From Comamonadaceae bacterium (lineage in GTDB: Bacteria > Pseudomonadota > Gammaproteobacteria > Burkholderiales > Burkholderiaceae_C), in assembly GCA_027490555.1 (NCBI GenBank), contig JAIXXW010000370.1:1-20991 (forward strand): a stretch of DNA of 20,991 nt. Direction: 5' to 3'. A program made the translations under genes and the position numbers. This document shows, piece by piece, positions 1 through 8,378 of this stretch. The notes under the pieces were generated by a model. That model was not told where the DNA came from. It saw nothing but the letters and a program-made list of their open reading frames with translations, and did not search any database. Position 1 is the first letter of the stretch. Each line of letters starts with the position of its first letter.

Positions 1-549
1 CGCCGCAGCAGCAACCAGCGCACCGACGCCTATGGTGGCGCCATCGACAAGCGCGCCCGTTTTTTGCAAGAGGTGATGCAGGCCATCGTGGCCGAGATCG
101 GTGGGCCGCGCACCGGCATTCGCCTCTCGCCGGTGACGCCCGCCAACGGGGTGAGCGACGAACAGCCGCAGCCCTTGTTTGAGCATGTGGCGCGGCTGCT
201 GGCGCCCCTGGATTTGGCCTTCGTGCATGTGATTGAAGGCTCGACCGGCGCGGCGCGTGACCACCAGCAAGGCGACACGCCTTTCGATTACGCCGCCATG
301 CGCGCCGCCTACACCCAGGCGGGCGGGCGCGGCGCCTGGATGCTGAACAACGGCTACGACCTGGCCCTGGCCGCGCAGGCCCTGGCAGGCGGCGCAGACC
401 TGATCGCCTTTGGCCGGCCCTTCATCGCCAACCCCGACCTGGGCGCACGCCTGCGCCAGGGGGGCCCGTTCAACACCCCGAACCGCGCCACCTTTTACGG
501 CGGCGGCGATGCGGGTTACACCGATTACCCGTTTTTGCCCTCGGCTTGA
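1..549 (+). CDS. Old Yellow Enzyme family alkene reductase / NADH:flavin oxidoreductase, C-terminal part (5' end outside window)
   Basis: The reading frame is open from base 1 to the TGA at 547-549 and encodes 182 residues, about the last half of a family that is usually near 360 aa. The segment NQRTDAYGG at the left edge is the conserved OYE motif preceding the central barrel helices. Further on, DLIAFGRPFIANPDL is the phosphate-binding strand of the FMN site, followed by the usual FYGGGDAGYTDYP tail. Members are cytosolic FMN enzymes that reduce activated C=C bonds, maleimides or nitro compounds with NAD(P)H (NemA/XenA/YqjM-like). The FMN- and substrate-binding N-terminal half is not visible, so substrate class cannot be assigned. 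The gene ends 25 bases inside the convergent histidine kinase gene. Family assignment is sure; the exact subfamily (NemA-like is favoured) is inference. Confidence 0.9.
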   Translation, partial: RRSSNQRTDAYGGAIDKRARFLQEVMQAIVAEIGGPRTGIRLSPVTPANGVSDEQPQPLFEHVARLLAPLDLAFVHVIEGSTGAARDHQQGDTPFDYAAMRAAYTQAGGRGAWMLNNGYDLALAAQALAGGADLIAFGRPFIANPDLGARLRQGGPFNTPNRATFYGGGDAGYTDYPFLPSA

Positions 550-1952
550 GCCGGGGTGGGCACGGTCTGGAACAGCAAGCCGATTTTCAGGCCCCGGCCC
601 TCATCGGCAGTGGCCAAACGCAGCTTGGCGTTCATGATGCGCGCGTATTCCGACACGATGGCCAAACCCAGGCCCGATCCATGTTGCAAGGCTTGGGCGT
701 CCTGGTCGCGTGCCCAGCGCTGCAGCAGTCGCTCGCGTTGGGGCTGCGGGATGCCCGGCCCGTTGTCATGCACCCACACCGCCGATTGGCCAAAGCCGGG
801 GTTGGCGGTGAGTTCCACCGTGACACGCGGGGCCGATCCATCGGGCGGCACGCCATAGCGAAAGGCGTTGTCGATCAGGTTGTCGATGACGCCTTCGATC
901 AGCGCGCGTTGCGCCATGACCCAAACGGTGCCGTCTTCCTCAATGCCACTGGCGCCCAGGTCGATGCCCAAAACATCGGCCCGGTGCAGGTGGCGCATGA
1001 TGCTGTCGCGGATCACCGCCACCAGGTTCACGGGCTCGGCCACCGATTGCTGGGCTTCCTGCACCATGGCCATGGCCAGCAACTGGTCCATCAAATGGCT
1101 GGCGCGCTCCTGGCTCTGGGCGATCTTTTGCAGTTGCTCACGCCAGACTGCCGGGTTGGACTGGGACAGCGCGTACTCGGTCAAGGCCTTCATCCCGGCC
1201 AGCGGTGTGCGCATCTCGTGGGCCACATTGCCGGCAAATTCTTTTTGGGCGCGCACGCTTTTGTCGATGCGCGAGAGCAAGGCGTTGATCGCTTCGCTGA
1301 GGTTTTTCATCTCCGAGGTCCTGTCTGACACCGGCAAGGGGGTCAGGTCACGCACATCGCGCAAAGCCACGGCATTTTGCAGCGCCGTCAAAGGCTGAAC
1401 GTCCTGCTGGATCTTGCGCCGCAACCACCAGGCCAGACCCAGCAACAGCAACAGTTGCGGCACCAAAGACAGCACCAGCAGGCGCTGAAAAAAGACGCCT
1501 TGGCTTTTGGTGGTTTGCGCCACCACCACTTTGAACGGCTGTGGGGTTTGGCGCTGCAACACCACGGCGCGCAAGGCTTTGTTGTTCCACGCCAGGGGCG
1601 TGAAAGCGTGGGGATTGAGGTTCAACTCCTGCGGCAATTGCAGGCCTGCATGGCCGGCCAGAAAACGGCCTTCTTCGGAATAAACCGCAAAGTACAAGCG
1701 CTCGCTCTGGTCGAACAGCAAGGTGCCCATTTCATTGGGCGTCAGGGCCAGTGTCAGATCTCCTTCCTTGGTTTGGCGCACATGGCTGGCCACGGCATAC
1801 GCGTCGTCGAGCAAGGCCCGGTCAAACGCCTGCTGGGTGGAATAACGCGCCACCGCAAAGGCCAGCAAGGTGCCGAGCAACCAGGTCAAGGCCAAAGGCA
1901 CGATCACGCGTTTGCGCAAACGCTGGAACAAGGACGGCACGCGGGGTTTCAT
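525..1952 (-). CDS. TctE-type sensor histidine kinase
   Basis: This 475-aa inner membrane histidine kinase has TM1 near residues 15-37, a periplasmic domain of about 120 residues, and TM2 near 157-177. A HAMP-like linker follows, then HisKA with H245 in VAHEMRTP, and HATPase_c with the N box (N358, N362), the G1 box DNGPGIP (396-402) and the G2 box GSGLGLAIV (425-433). All catalytic elements are intact. The N-terminal periplasmic part, with FDRALLDDAYAVASHV, looks like the 2CSK_N domain of TctE/QseC-type kinases. The start overlaps the response regulator stop by 4 bases, so the two are translationally coupled. The divergent neighbour is a heavy-metal RND operon, which suggests a CzcS/CusS-like role in metal sensing. 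That role is inferred only from context, since TctE relatives often sense carboxylates. Confidence 0.93.
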   Translation of the reverse strand: MKPRVPSLFQRLRKRVIVPLALTWLLGTLLAFAVARYSTQQAFDRALLDDAYAVASHVRQTKEGDLTLALTPNEMGTLLFDQSERLYFAVYSEEGRFLAGHAGLQLPQELNLNPHAFTPLAWNNKALRAVVLQRQTPQPFKVVVAQTTKSQGVFFQRLLVLSLVPQLLLLLGLAWWLRRKIQQDVQPLTALQNAVALRDVRDLTPLPVSDRTSEMKNLSEAINALLSRIDKSVRAQKEFAGNVAHEMRTPLAGMKALTEYALSQSNPAVWREQLQKIAQSQERASHLMDQLLAMAMVQEAQQSVAEPVNLVAVIRDSIMRHLHRADVLGIDLGASGIEEDGTVWVMAQRALIEGVIDNLIDNAFRYGVPPDGSAPRVTVELTANPGFGQSAVWVHDNGPGIPQPQRERLLQRWARDQDAQALQHGSGLGLAIVSEYARIMNAKLRLATADEGRGLKIGLLFQTVPTPAQAEGKNG

Positions 1953-2641
1953 GGTTTTTCTTCTTCCATCCGATACCCCAGGCCGCGCAAGGTGCGGATC
2001 GATGCGCCAGAGTTCACGATTTTCTTGCGCAGTCGGGAGATGAAGGTTTCCAGGGCATTGTCGAGCAAGGCCTCGTCAAAGCCCGACAGCTTGTCGGACA
2101 GCTCTTTTTTGCTCAGGGTCCGCCCTGGGGGAGACATCAGCTCCGACAAGACCTCGTATTCCCTGGCGGGCAGCGACAAGGGCTGGTTGTGAACCAGCAC
2201 CCTTCGCCCTAGGCGGTCGAGCACCAGCTGGGCCAATTGGGTGACGCTGTCTTCGCCCTGGCTGCGCCGCACCAGGGCGCGCAGCCGCGCTTCCACTTCG
2301 GCCAGGTCAAAGGGCTTGCCCAGGTAATCGTCTGCACCCGCATCCAGCCCGGCGATGCGCTCATCGGTGCGGTTGCGCGCCGTCAGCACCAGCACGGGGG
2401 TTTTGTCCCCCTTTTGACGCCGCGCGCGCAGCAGGTCCAAACCATTGAACGGTCCGGCGCCCGCTTTGTGGGTGTGGGGCAGGTTCAAGTCGAGCAAAAC
2501 CGCGTCGTAGGCTTGCACATGCCACAGGTATTGGGCCTGCGCGCCATCCCCGGCGACATCGACACGGTGGCCTTGGTCGCACAGGCTTTGTTGCACAACG
2601 GATTGCAAAACCGGGTCGTCTTCAATCAAAAGAATTCGCAT
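1949..2641 (-). CDS. OmpR-family response regulator (QseB/TctD type)
   Basis: This 230-aa two-domain regulator has the receiver acidic pair D8/D9, phospho-acceptor D51 (LLDLNLP), T87 (VLVLTA) and K109 (LGKPFD). A C-terminal winged-helix Trans_Reg_C domain follows, ending in the typical TLRGLGYRME. The loop after D51 is about eight residues longer than usual (residues 57-66, including THKAGAGPFN), so the receiver is slightly oversized. A GGAG Shine-Dalgarno lies about 10 bases before the ATG. It is the first gene of a two-gene minus-strand operon with the kinase and is divergent from the RND efflux operon. Three tandem TGGTCAG repeats lie between the two promoters. It most likely activates the efflux genes and possibly its own operon; target and signal are inferences. 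Confidence 0.93.
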   Translation of the reverse strand: MRILLIEDDPVLQSVVQQSLCDQGHRVDVAGDGAQAQYLWHVQAYDAVLLDLNLPHTHKAGAGPFNGLDLLRARRQKGDKTPVLVLTARNRTDERIAGLDAGADDYLGKPFDLAEVEARLRALVRRSQGEDSVTQLAQLVLDRLGRRVLVHNQPLSLPAREYEVLSELMSPPGRTLSKKELSDKLSGFDEALLDNALETFISRLRKKIVNSGASIRTLRGLGYRMEEEKP

Positions 2642-2689
2642 GTCAGGGGGGCTCCGGCGACAGCCTGAAGGGCATCAGTCTGCGCACTT

Positions 2690-2717
2690 TGGTCAGGTGC
2701 TGGTCAGGCTTGGTCAG
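2690..2717 (+). promoter_or_regulatory. Three tandem TGGTCAG repeats, candidate response-regulator binding site
   Basis: TGGTCAG occurs at 2690-2696, 2701-2707 and 2711-2717, with starts 11 and 10 bases apart, so all three face the same side of the helix. OmpR-family regulators typically bind head-to-tail repeats with this spacing. The array lies in the 89-base gap between the divergent regulator gene and the outer membrane factor gene. A -10-like GATAAA (2719-2724) follows directly, so the repeats would cover the -35 zone. Binding by the adjacent regulator is inferred. Confidence 0.45.
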
Positions 2718-2730
2718 CGATAAACATGCC

Positions 2731-4062
2731 ATGAGAAAACCTCCTCCATTTTGCATGAGGGCCTTGTTGGGCATGTGGGCCGCCATGCTGGCCTGCACGG
2801 CATGGACCAGCGAGACCGTGCATTCGCCGATGGGCCAGGCACGCCCGCAGACCACGCAGCTGAGCCTGGAGACGGTGCTGCAGGCGGCCCGCGAACACCC
2901 GGATGTGCTGGCGGCCACGCGCCAAGTCCTGGCCGCACGCGCCGATGTGCTGGCCGCCGACCGCGCGCCGGCACCCAGCTTGTCGTCCAGCCTCGCCACG
3001 GTGGACCTCAAGAACAGCCCCAGACCCAGTTCATCATGGGGCGCGGGAAATCTGGACAAATCGATTGGCCTGGACTGGCAGTGGGAGCGGGGCGGCAAAC
3101 GCACCTTGCGCACCGAAAAAGCCCAAACCCTGGTGCATGCCGCCGATGCCGACAGGCAGGAGGTGTTGTTGCTCCAGACCCTGGGCGCGCAAACGGCTTT
3201 TTATGAGCTGCTCACCGCACACCAGCGTTTGCAGGTGTTTCGCCAGCTGGCCCAAAGCGCCGAAGAACTGGCCCACAGCGCGCGCATCCGCTGGGTGAAT
3301 GGCGATGTCTCGGCCCAAGAAGCCTCGCGCACCCGCATCGAGGCGCTGCGCGCGCAGGCCGATGTGCAAACCGCCCAGCTCGAATACCGCCAAGCCAGCA
3401 CGAACCTGGGCCTGTGGACCGGCTTGAAAGAGCCGCTCGATGGCTGGCGTCTGGAGGTGCGCTGGCCACCCACCGCGCTGCCTGCGGGCGGCGGCCTGGC
3501 CGACACCATGAGCGGTGCCTTGGTAGAGGCCCGCAGCGATGTCAAAGCCGCGCGTTTGCGCCTGTCCGCCGCGCGCCAGGCGGTGGCACTGGCGCAGTCC
3601 CTGCGCGTCACCGATCCGGTGGTGGGCACCTCGCTGGAAACCCTCCCCGACGGCTTTGGCAACACCTCCAAACTGATGGCTGTTCGCATCTCGATCCCGC
3701 TGGTGCACAAGGAGCGCTTCGACGGCGAGATCCAACGCGCGCTGGCCGAAGCCGCCCTGAGCCAGGACTTGCTGGAGCGGACGCTGCAGCGCGCCCTGCA
3801 CGAAATGGCAGCGGCGCAGCAAGCCCGGCAGGCCAACGCCGAGCGGTTGCAAACCTATGAAGACAGCATCTTGCCCGATGCCCTTCGGGTGGCCGAGCAA
3901 ACCGAGTTGGCCTACCGCAAAGGGGGCTTGCCCCTGACCGACCTGCTCGATGCCCGGCGCACCCTGCGCGCGGTGCAGCTGGATGTTCTGAATGCCAAAG
4001 GCGCCCACGCCAAAGCCTGGACCCAGTGGCAGTTGCGCCTGTCCGCCACGAGCACCCCTTGA
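2731..4062 (+). CDS. TolC/CzcC-family outer membrane factor of heavy-metal efflux pump
   Basis: The 443-aa product is a TolC-family outer membrane channel. An N-terminal signal sequence (MRALLGMWAAMLACTAW) is followed by the usual opening LSLETVLQAAREHPDV and two long repeats rich in Ala, Arg and Gln that form the periplasmic alpha barrel. Near the C-terminus come LAYRKGGLPLTDLLDARRTL and a short helix, as in CzcC/CusC relatives. It would connect the adaptor and permease encoded downstream to the exterior. ATG 2731 was chosen. An upstream in-frame TTG at 2689 would place the regulatory repeats in the coding sequence, and ATG 2755 is a credible alternative that gives a cleaner signal peptide. 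No good Shine-Dalgarno precedes any of them. A weak lipobox-like MLAC leaves lipidation possible. Family is sure, metal unknown. Confidence 0.9.
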   Translation: MRKPPPFCMRALLGMWAAMLACTAWTSETVHSPMGQARPQTTQLSLETVLQAAREHPDVLAATRQVLAARADVLAADRAPAPSLSSSLATVDLKNSPRPSSSWGAGNLDKSIGLDWQWERGGKRTLRTEKAQTLVHAADADRQEVLLLQTLGAQTAFYELLTAHQRLQVFRQLAQSAEELAHSARIRWVNGDVSAQEASRTRIEALRAQADVQTAQLEYRQASTNLGLWTGLKEPLDGWRLEVRWPPTALPAGGGLADTMSGALVEARSDVKAARLRLSAARQAVALAQSLRVTDPVVGTSLETLPDGFGNTSKLMAVRISIPLVHKERFDGEIQRALAEAALSQDLLERTLQRALHEMAAAQQARQANAERLQTYEDSILPDALRVAEQTELAYRKGGLPLTDLLDARRTLRAVQLDVLNAKGAHAKAWTQWQLRLSATSTP

Positions 4063-4099
4063 CCGATTCGCCATCCACACCCTCAAGAACTGACCCCAG

Positions 4100-5260
4100 A
4101 TGATGGACTGCCGCCTTTTTTCCTGCACTGTGGTGCTGACCGCCGTCGCTTTGTTCGGCTGCACCGACACCCCCAGCCCCGTGGCCAGCCCTGCAGGCCC
4201 CGTGATTCAAAACGACCAGCTGCAATACCCGCCAGATCACCCCCAAATTGCCCTGCTCAGCACCACCAAAGCCACGGAGGCCAGCGAGGTGCCGGTGGAC
4301 TTGCCTGCGCGGGTGGTGTGGAACGAAGAGCGCACCCAAAGGGTTTTTCCGGCCTTTGCAGGCCGCATCACCCAGATCGATGTGGCCGTGGGTCAATCGG
4401 TGAGCCGGGGGCAAGCTTTGGCGCATCTGGCGTCCCCCGAATACGGTGCGGCCCAGGCCGATGCCGCCATGGCCCAAACCAACCTGACCTTGGCCACACA
4501 GGTCCTGGACCGGCAGCAGTCTCTTTTTGATGTCGGCGTGGTGGCACGCAAAGACCTGGAACAAGCCGCCGCCGAAAAGTCGCGGGCACAGGCCGAATTG
4601 AAGCGCGCCCAAGCCCGTGTCGAGTTGTACGGCAGCCCCAACGGACCGAACCAGCAACTGGTTTTGCGCAGCCATGTGCAAGGGGTTGTGGTCGAGCGCA
4701 ACATCACCACCGGACAAGAGGTGCGGCCGGACACCGCCAACGCGCCGCTGTTTGTGGTCTCCGACCCCAGCAAGCTGTGGGTGCAGATCGATGCGCAAAC
4801 GCCCGACATTGCCGATTTGCAAGCCAAGGCCCGTGTCCAGTTGGTGGTGCCCTCCTTGTCGGGGAAGACCTTCGAAGCCACCGTGATCGCGGTGGCTGAC
4901 CAGATCGACCCGGTCAGCCGCTCCATCAAGATCCGGGCCCTGGTGGACAACCCCGAACGGTGGCTCAAGAGCGAGATGCTGGCCACGGTTCGCTACATGC
5001 GCAAGATCCGCCAGGGTGTGGAGGTGCCGGCCAGCGCGCTTTTCCTGATGGGCCAGCAGCACATTGTTTTTGTGCAGACGGCGGTGGGGGTTTATGCCTC
5101 ACGGCAGGTCACCTTGTCCCAAGAGGGTCCCTTGAAGGTCGTGTTGAGCGATGGCCTGAAGGCGGGTGAAGAGGTGGTCACCCAAAACGGCTTGCTGCTG
5201 GCGCGCGAGTTGCGCATCGCCAAAGAGTCCATGGACGTCAAGGCCTTGAACAAACCATGA
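4100..5260 (+). CDS. RND efflux periplasmic adaptor, CzcB/CusB-like lipoprotein
   Basis: This 386-aa membrane fusion protein starts with a lipoprotein signal peptide whose lipobox LFGC puts the modified Cys at residue 21. The order is N-terminal beta strands, a lipoyl half (AGRITQIDVAVGQSVSRGQ), and a coiled-coil alpha hairpin with repeated Ala/Gln/Glu/Lys heptads (around residues 115-175). The second lipoyl half (HVQGVVVERNITTGQEV), a beta barrel and a membrane-proximal domain complete it. It bridges the permease and the outer membrane factor. No His-rich N-terminal extension or obvious metal-binding Met cluster, as seen in some CzcB or CusB proteins, is present. The gene lies 37 bases after the channel gene, and its TGA overlaps the permease ATG (ATGA), so the three genes form one operon. 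ATG 4100 or 4103 could be the start. Confidence 0.92.
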   Translation: MMDCRLFSCTVVLTAVALFGCTDTPSPVASPAGPVIQNDQLQYPPDHPQIALLSTTKATEASEVPVDLPARVVWNEERTQRVFPAFAGRITQIDVAVGQSVSRGQALAHLASPEYGAAQADAAMAQTNLTLATQVLDRQQSLFDVGVVARKDLEQAAAEKSRAQAELKRAQARVELYGSPNGPNQQLVLRSHVQGVVVERNITTGQEVRPDTANAPLFVVSDPSKLWVQIDAQTPDIADLQAKARVQLVVPSLSGKTFEATVIAVADQIDPVSRSIKIRALVDNPERWLKSEMLATVRYMRKIRQGVEVPASALFLMGQQHIVFVQTAVGVYASRQVTLSQEGPLKVVLSDGLKAGEEVVTQNGLLLARELRIAKESMDVKALNKP

Positions 5261-8200
5261 AAAAGCTGATCCGTTATGCGCTGAACCAGCCCTTGTTCAT
5301 CGTGCTGGGGACCTTGCTGTTCGTGATGGCCGGGGTCATTGCCTTCAAGAACCTGTCGGTGGAGGCTTTTCCGGACGTGACCGACACGCAGGTCACGGTG
5401 ATCGCCTTGTACCCCGGGCGAGCTGCCGAAGAAGTCGAAAAACAGGTCAGCTTGCCGATCGAAGTGGCCTTGTCGGGCTTGCCCAACGCCATCCGGGTGT
5501 TTTCACACACGCAGTTTGGCCTGTCCTTCACCGTGGTCACCTACAACGACAACGCCGAGGTGAACACCGTGCGGCAGCAGGTGAATGAGCGCTTGCGGGG
5601 GATTGACTTGCCGCCCGGGGTGGAGGCGAATGTGGCACCCAACGCCACACCGGTGGGTGAAATCATGCGCTACCGCTTGCGTGGTGATGGCCAGACCACC
5701 ACCGAGTTGCGCACCTTGCAAGACTGGGTGGTGGAGCGCGGTTTGCGCCAGGTGCCCGGCGTGGCGGACGTGGTGGCCATGGGGGGCTTCATCAAGCAGT
5801 ACGAGGTGCAACCCGATCTGGAAAAACTGCGCTCGCACAAACTGACCTTGCAACACCTTTTGGACGCGCTGGGCCGGGGCAACGCCAATGCCGGTGGCAG
5901 TTATGTCGCCCAGGGTTCACAGCAATTTGCGATCCGCGGCATCGGGCTGCTGCGCTCGCCCGATGAAATCGGCCAGATCGTGCTGGCCACCCGCAACGGC
6001 ACCCCGGTGCTGGTGCGCGATGTGGCGCGCGTCCAGACGGGGGCTGTGCCACGGCTGGGCACCGTGGGCCAAGACCAGGACAACGACATCGTGACGGGCA
6101 TCGTCATCATGCGCAAAGGCGAAAACCCGAGTGTGGTTTTAAAAAATGTGAAAGAGCGCCTGGCCGACATCAACGACCGGGGCCTGCCCAAAGGCGTGCA
6201 GGTGGTGCCGTTTTATGACCGCGCCTGGTTGATGGAAAAAACCCTCAAGACAGTTTTCAAAAATCTGGTGGAAGGCGCCTTGCTGGTGTCGCTGGTGCTC
6301 TATATCTTTTTGTCCAATATGCGGGCCACCCTGGCCGTGGTGGCCGTCATTCCCCTGTCGCTGCTGGCCACCTTCATGGGTTTGAAATTCATGGGCATCC
6401 CTGCGAACTTGCTCAGCCTGGGTGCCATGGATTTCGGCATCATCGTGGACGGCGCGGTGATTGTGGTCGAGAACATCATGCACCGACTGGCGGAACGTGG
6501 CGAGGGCATGAGCGACAAGGAGCGCAAGGCCCTCATCGTCGAAGCCACCACCGAGGTGGGGCGACCGACGGTTTTTTCGATGCTCATCATCATTGCGGCC
6601 CACATCCCCATCTTTGCATTGCAAAGGCACGAAGGGCGGATTTTTCAGCCCATGGCCTTGTCGGTCACGGCCGCGCTCATCGGGGCGCTGATCATCTCGC
6701 TGACCCTGGTGCCCCTGCTGGCCTATTGGATGCTGCGCAAAAACCTGCCACACCGGGACAACCGCGTGGTGGCCAAGGCCAAACAAATCTACACACCGAC
6801 CCTGAATTGGGCCTTGGGTCACCGCCGCCACGTGGTGGCCATCGCCCTGGCTTGCTTTGGCTTGTCCATGGTGGCCGCGTCCAAGCTGGGATCGGAGTTC
6901 TTGCCCGAACTCAACGAGGGCACCATCTGGGTCAATGTGCGTTTGCCAGCCAGTGTCTCCAACGAAGAGGCCGCGAAAATCCTGCGGCAGATCCGGGAGG
7001 CACTGCTGCGCGTTCCGGAGGTCCGCACCACGGTGTCCAAAGCCGGTCAGCCGGAAGACGGCACCGACCCCAAAACCATCAGCATGGCGGAAGTGTTTGT
7101 GGATTTGAAACCGCCCGAGCAATGGCGCAAAGGCCTCACCCGCGAACAGCTGATCGAGGAAATGAACGATGTGGTGTCGGCGCTTCCGGGCATGGAGCCC
7201 ACATTTTCCCAGCCGATCCGGGACAACGTGCTGGAGTCCATCTCGCAAATCGATGGCCAAATCGTGATCAAGATTGCTGGCGATGACCTGCTTGTGTTGA
7301 AGCAAACCGCCGAAGCCATTGAAAAAGAAGTCAAACAGGTGCGCGGCGTCAGCCGTGCGGCCATTGACCGTCAGGGCGACCTTCCCCAGCTGTTGATCCA
7401 CATCCAGCGCGAGCAGGCTGCCCGCTATGGCTTGAACGTGGGCGATGTGCAAGACGTCATCGAAACCGCGCTGGCGGGCAAGGCCACCACCACCTTGTGG
7501 GAGGGCGAACGCAAATTCGATGTGACGGTGCGCCTGCCCCAGGCGCGCCGCAGCATTTCGGAGTTGGGCGCAATACCCGTGCCCACGTCAGACGGTGGCT
7601 CGGTTCGCCTGGACCTGGTCAGCACCATCGAGCAAACCAGCGGGGCCATGAACATCGCCCGAGAGTCCGGTCGCAGGACCATGGCCATCGGGATTTTCAT
7701 CAAGGGCCGCGACATGGGCTCCATCGTCAACGACATGAAAGAGCGCATCGAGAAAAATGTGAACGTGCCCGCCAACTACACGGTCAAATGGTCGGGTGAA
7801 TTCGAGAACCAAGAGCGCGCGATGGAGCGCCTGAGTGTGGTGGTGCCGATCTCCTTGCTGCTGATTTTTGTCCTGCTGTTCGACGCCTTTGGCTCCATCA
7901 AGAGCGCGGCGCTGATCCTGGTGAATGTGCCTTTGGCCATGATCGGCGGGATTGTGGCCCTGTGGATTTTCAACATTCCTCTGTCGGTGTCGGCGGCCAT
8001 CGGTTTCATCGCGCTGTCCGGCCAGGCGGTGCTCAATGGCGTGGTGATGCTGACGGTGTTCCAGCAGCTGCGCAATGCGGGCTGCCAGGTGCTGGACGCG
8101 GTCAAGCAAGGCGCCATGCAGCGTTTGCGCACGGTGCTGATGACGGCCATGCTGGCGGCCCTGGGCTTGTTGCCCATGGCCATGAGCCATGACATCGGCG

Positions 8201-8355
8201 CTGAAACGCAGCGCCCCCTGGCCATTGTGGTGATCGGGGGTTTGATCTCGGCCACCTTGTTGACCCTGCTGGTCTTGCCGGTGCTCTACGCCTCGTGGTT
8301 CAGTCAGGACAAGCCCGCGGGCAAAGCCTCGAGCAAGCCGGCCCCGGTGGGCTGA
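5257..8355 (+). CDS. Heavy-metal efflux RND permease (CzcA/HME family)
   Basis: The 1032-aa product is a full-length RND pump with an N-terminal TM segment (about residues 9-29), two large periplasmic loops and twelve expected TM helices. TM4 carries DFGIIVDGAVIVVEN with D392, D398 and E405, matching the proton-relay residues of CzcA. This form is typical of divalent-cation pumps rather than of the Cu/Ag pump CusA, whose TM4 motif lacks the first Asp. EVEKQVSLPIEVALSGLPN and GSEFLPELNEGTIWV are further HME landmarks. It exports metal ions from periplasm or cytosol using the proton gradient. Translation is probably coupled to the adaptor by the 4-base ATGA overlap. The predicted substrate is Zn, Co, Cd or Ni, inferred from the motif. 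The neighbouring copper genes argue weakly for Cu. Confidence 0.95.
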   Translation: MKKLIRYALNQPLFIVLGTLLFVMAGVIAFKNLSVEAFPDVTDTQVTVIALYPGRAAEEVEKQVSLPIEVALSGLPNAIRVFSHTQFGLSFTVVTYNDNAEVNTVRQQVNERLRGIDLPPGVEANVAPNATPVGEIMRYRLRGDGQTTTELRTLQDWVVERGLRQVPGVADVVAMGGFIKQYEVQPDLEKLRSHKLTLQHLLDALGRGNANAGGSYVAQGSQQFAIRGIGLLRSPDEIGQIVLATRNGTPVLVRDVARVQTGAVPRLGTVGQDQDNDIVTGIVIMRKGENPSVVLKNVKERLADINDRGLPKGVQVVPFYDRAWLMEKTLKTVFKNLVEGALLVSLVLYIFLSNMRATLAVVAVIPLSLLATFMGLKFMGIPANLLSLGAMDFGIIVDGAVIVVENIMHRLAERGEGMSDKERKALIVEATTEVGRPTVFSMLIIIAAHIPIFALQRHEGRIFQPMALSVTAALIGALIISLTLVPLLAYWMLRKNLPHRDNRVVAKAKQIYTPTLNWALGHRRHVVAIALACFGLSMVAASKLGSEFLPELNEGTIWVNVRLPASVSNEEAAKILRQIREALLRVPEVRTTVSKAGQPEDGTDPKTISMAEVFVDLKPPEQWRKGLTREQLIEEMNDVVSALPGMEPTFSQPIRDNVLESISQIDGQIVIKIAGDDLLVLKQTAEAIEKEVKQVRGVSRAAIDRQGDLPQLLIHIQREQAARYGLNVGDVQDVIETALAGKATTTLWEGERKFDVTVRLPQARRSISELGAIPVPTSDGGSVRLDLVSTIEQTSGAMNIARESGRRTMAIGIFIKGRDMGSIVNDMKERIEKNVNVPANYTVKWSGEFENQERAMERLSVVVPISLLLIFVLLFDAFGSIKSAALILVNVPLAMIGGIVALWIFNIPLSVSAAIGFIALSGQAVLNGVVMLTVFQQLRNAGCQVLDAVKQGAMQRLRTVLMTAMLAALGLLPMAMSHDIGAETQRPLAIVVIGGLISATLLTLLVLPVLYASWFSQDKPAGKASSKPAPVG

Positions 8356-8378
8356 GCCGCTCGGCCTGGCCGGCTCAG
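8352..8378. terminator. Hairpin at convergent gene ends, possible bidirectional terminator
   Basis: Arms CTGAGCCG (8352-8359) and CGGCTCAG (8371-8378) are perfect 8-base complements around an 11-base GC-rich loop. Each arm contains the TGA stop of one of the two convergent genes, the permease and the copper ATPase. No long T run follows on either strand, so it is not a classical intrinsic terminator. It may stabilise 3' ends or slow the polymerase. Confidence 0.45.

Noticed and set aside
2689..2730. TTG start for the outer membrane factor 14 codons upstream
   Set aside because: It would make the TGGTCAG repeat array coding and place a hydrophilic stretch before the signal peptide.
3034..5062. 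Two long minus-strand open frames antisense to the outer membrane factor and adaptor genes
   Set aside because: They overlap well-defined efflux genes, are low in recognisable motifs and have the composition of shadows.
6139..7452. Minus-strand open frame (437 codons) inside the RND permease gene
   Set aside because: His/Gln/Gly-rich shadow frame of a clear permease; no start site or neighbour supports it.
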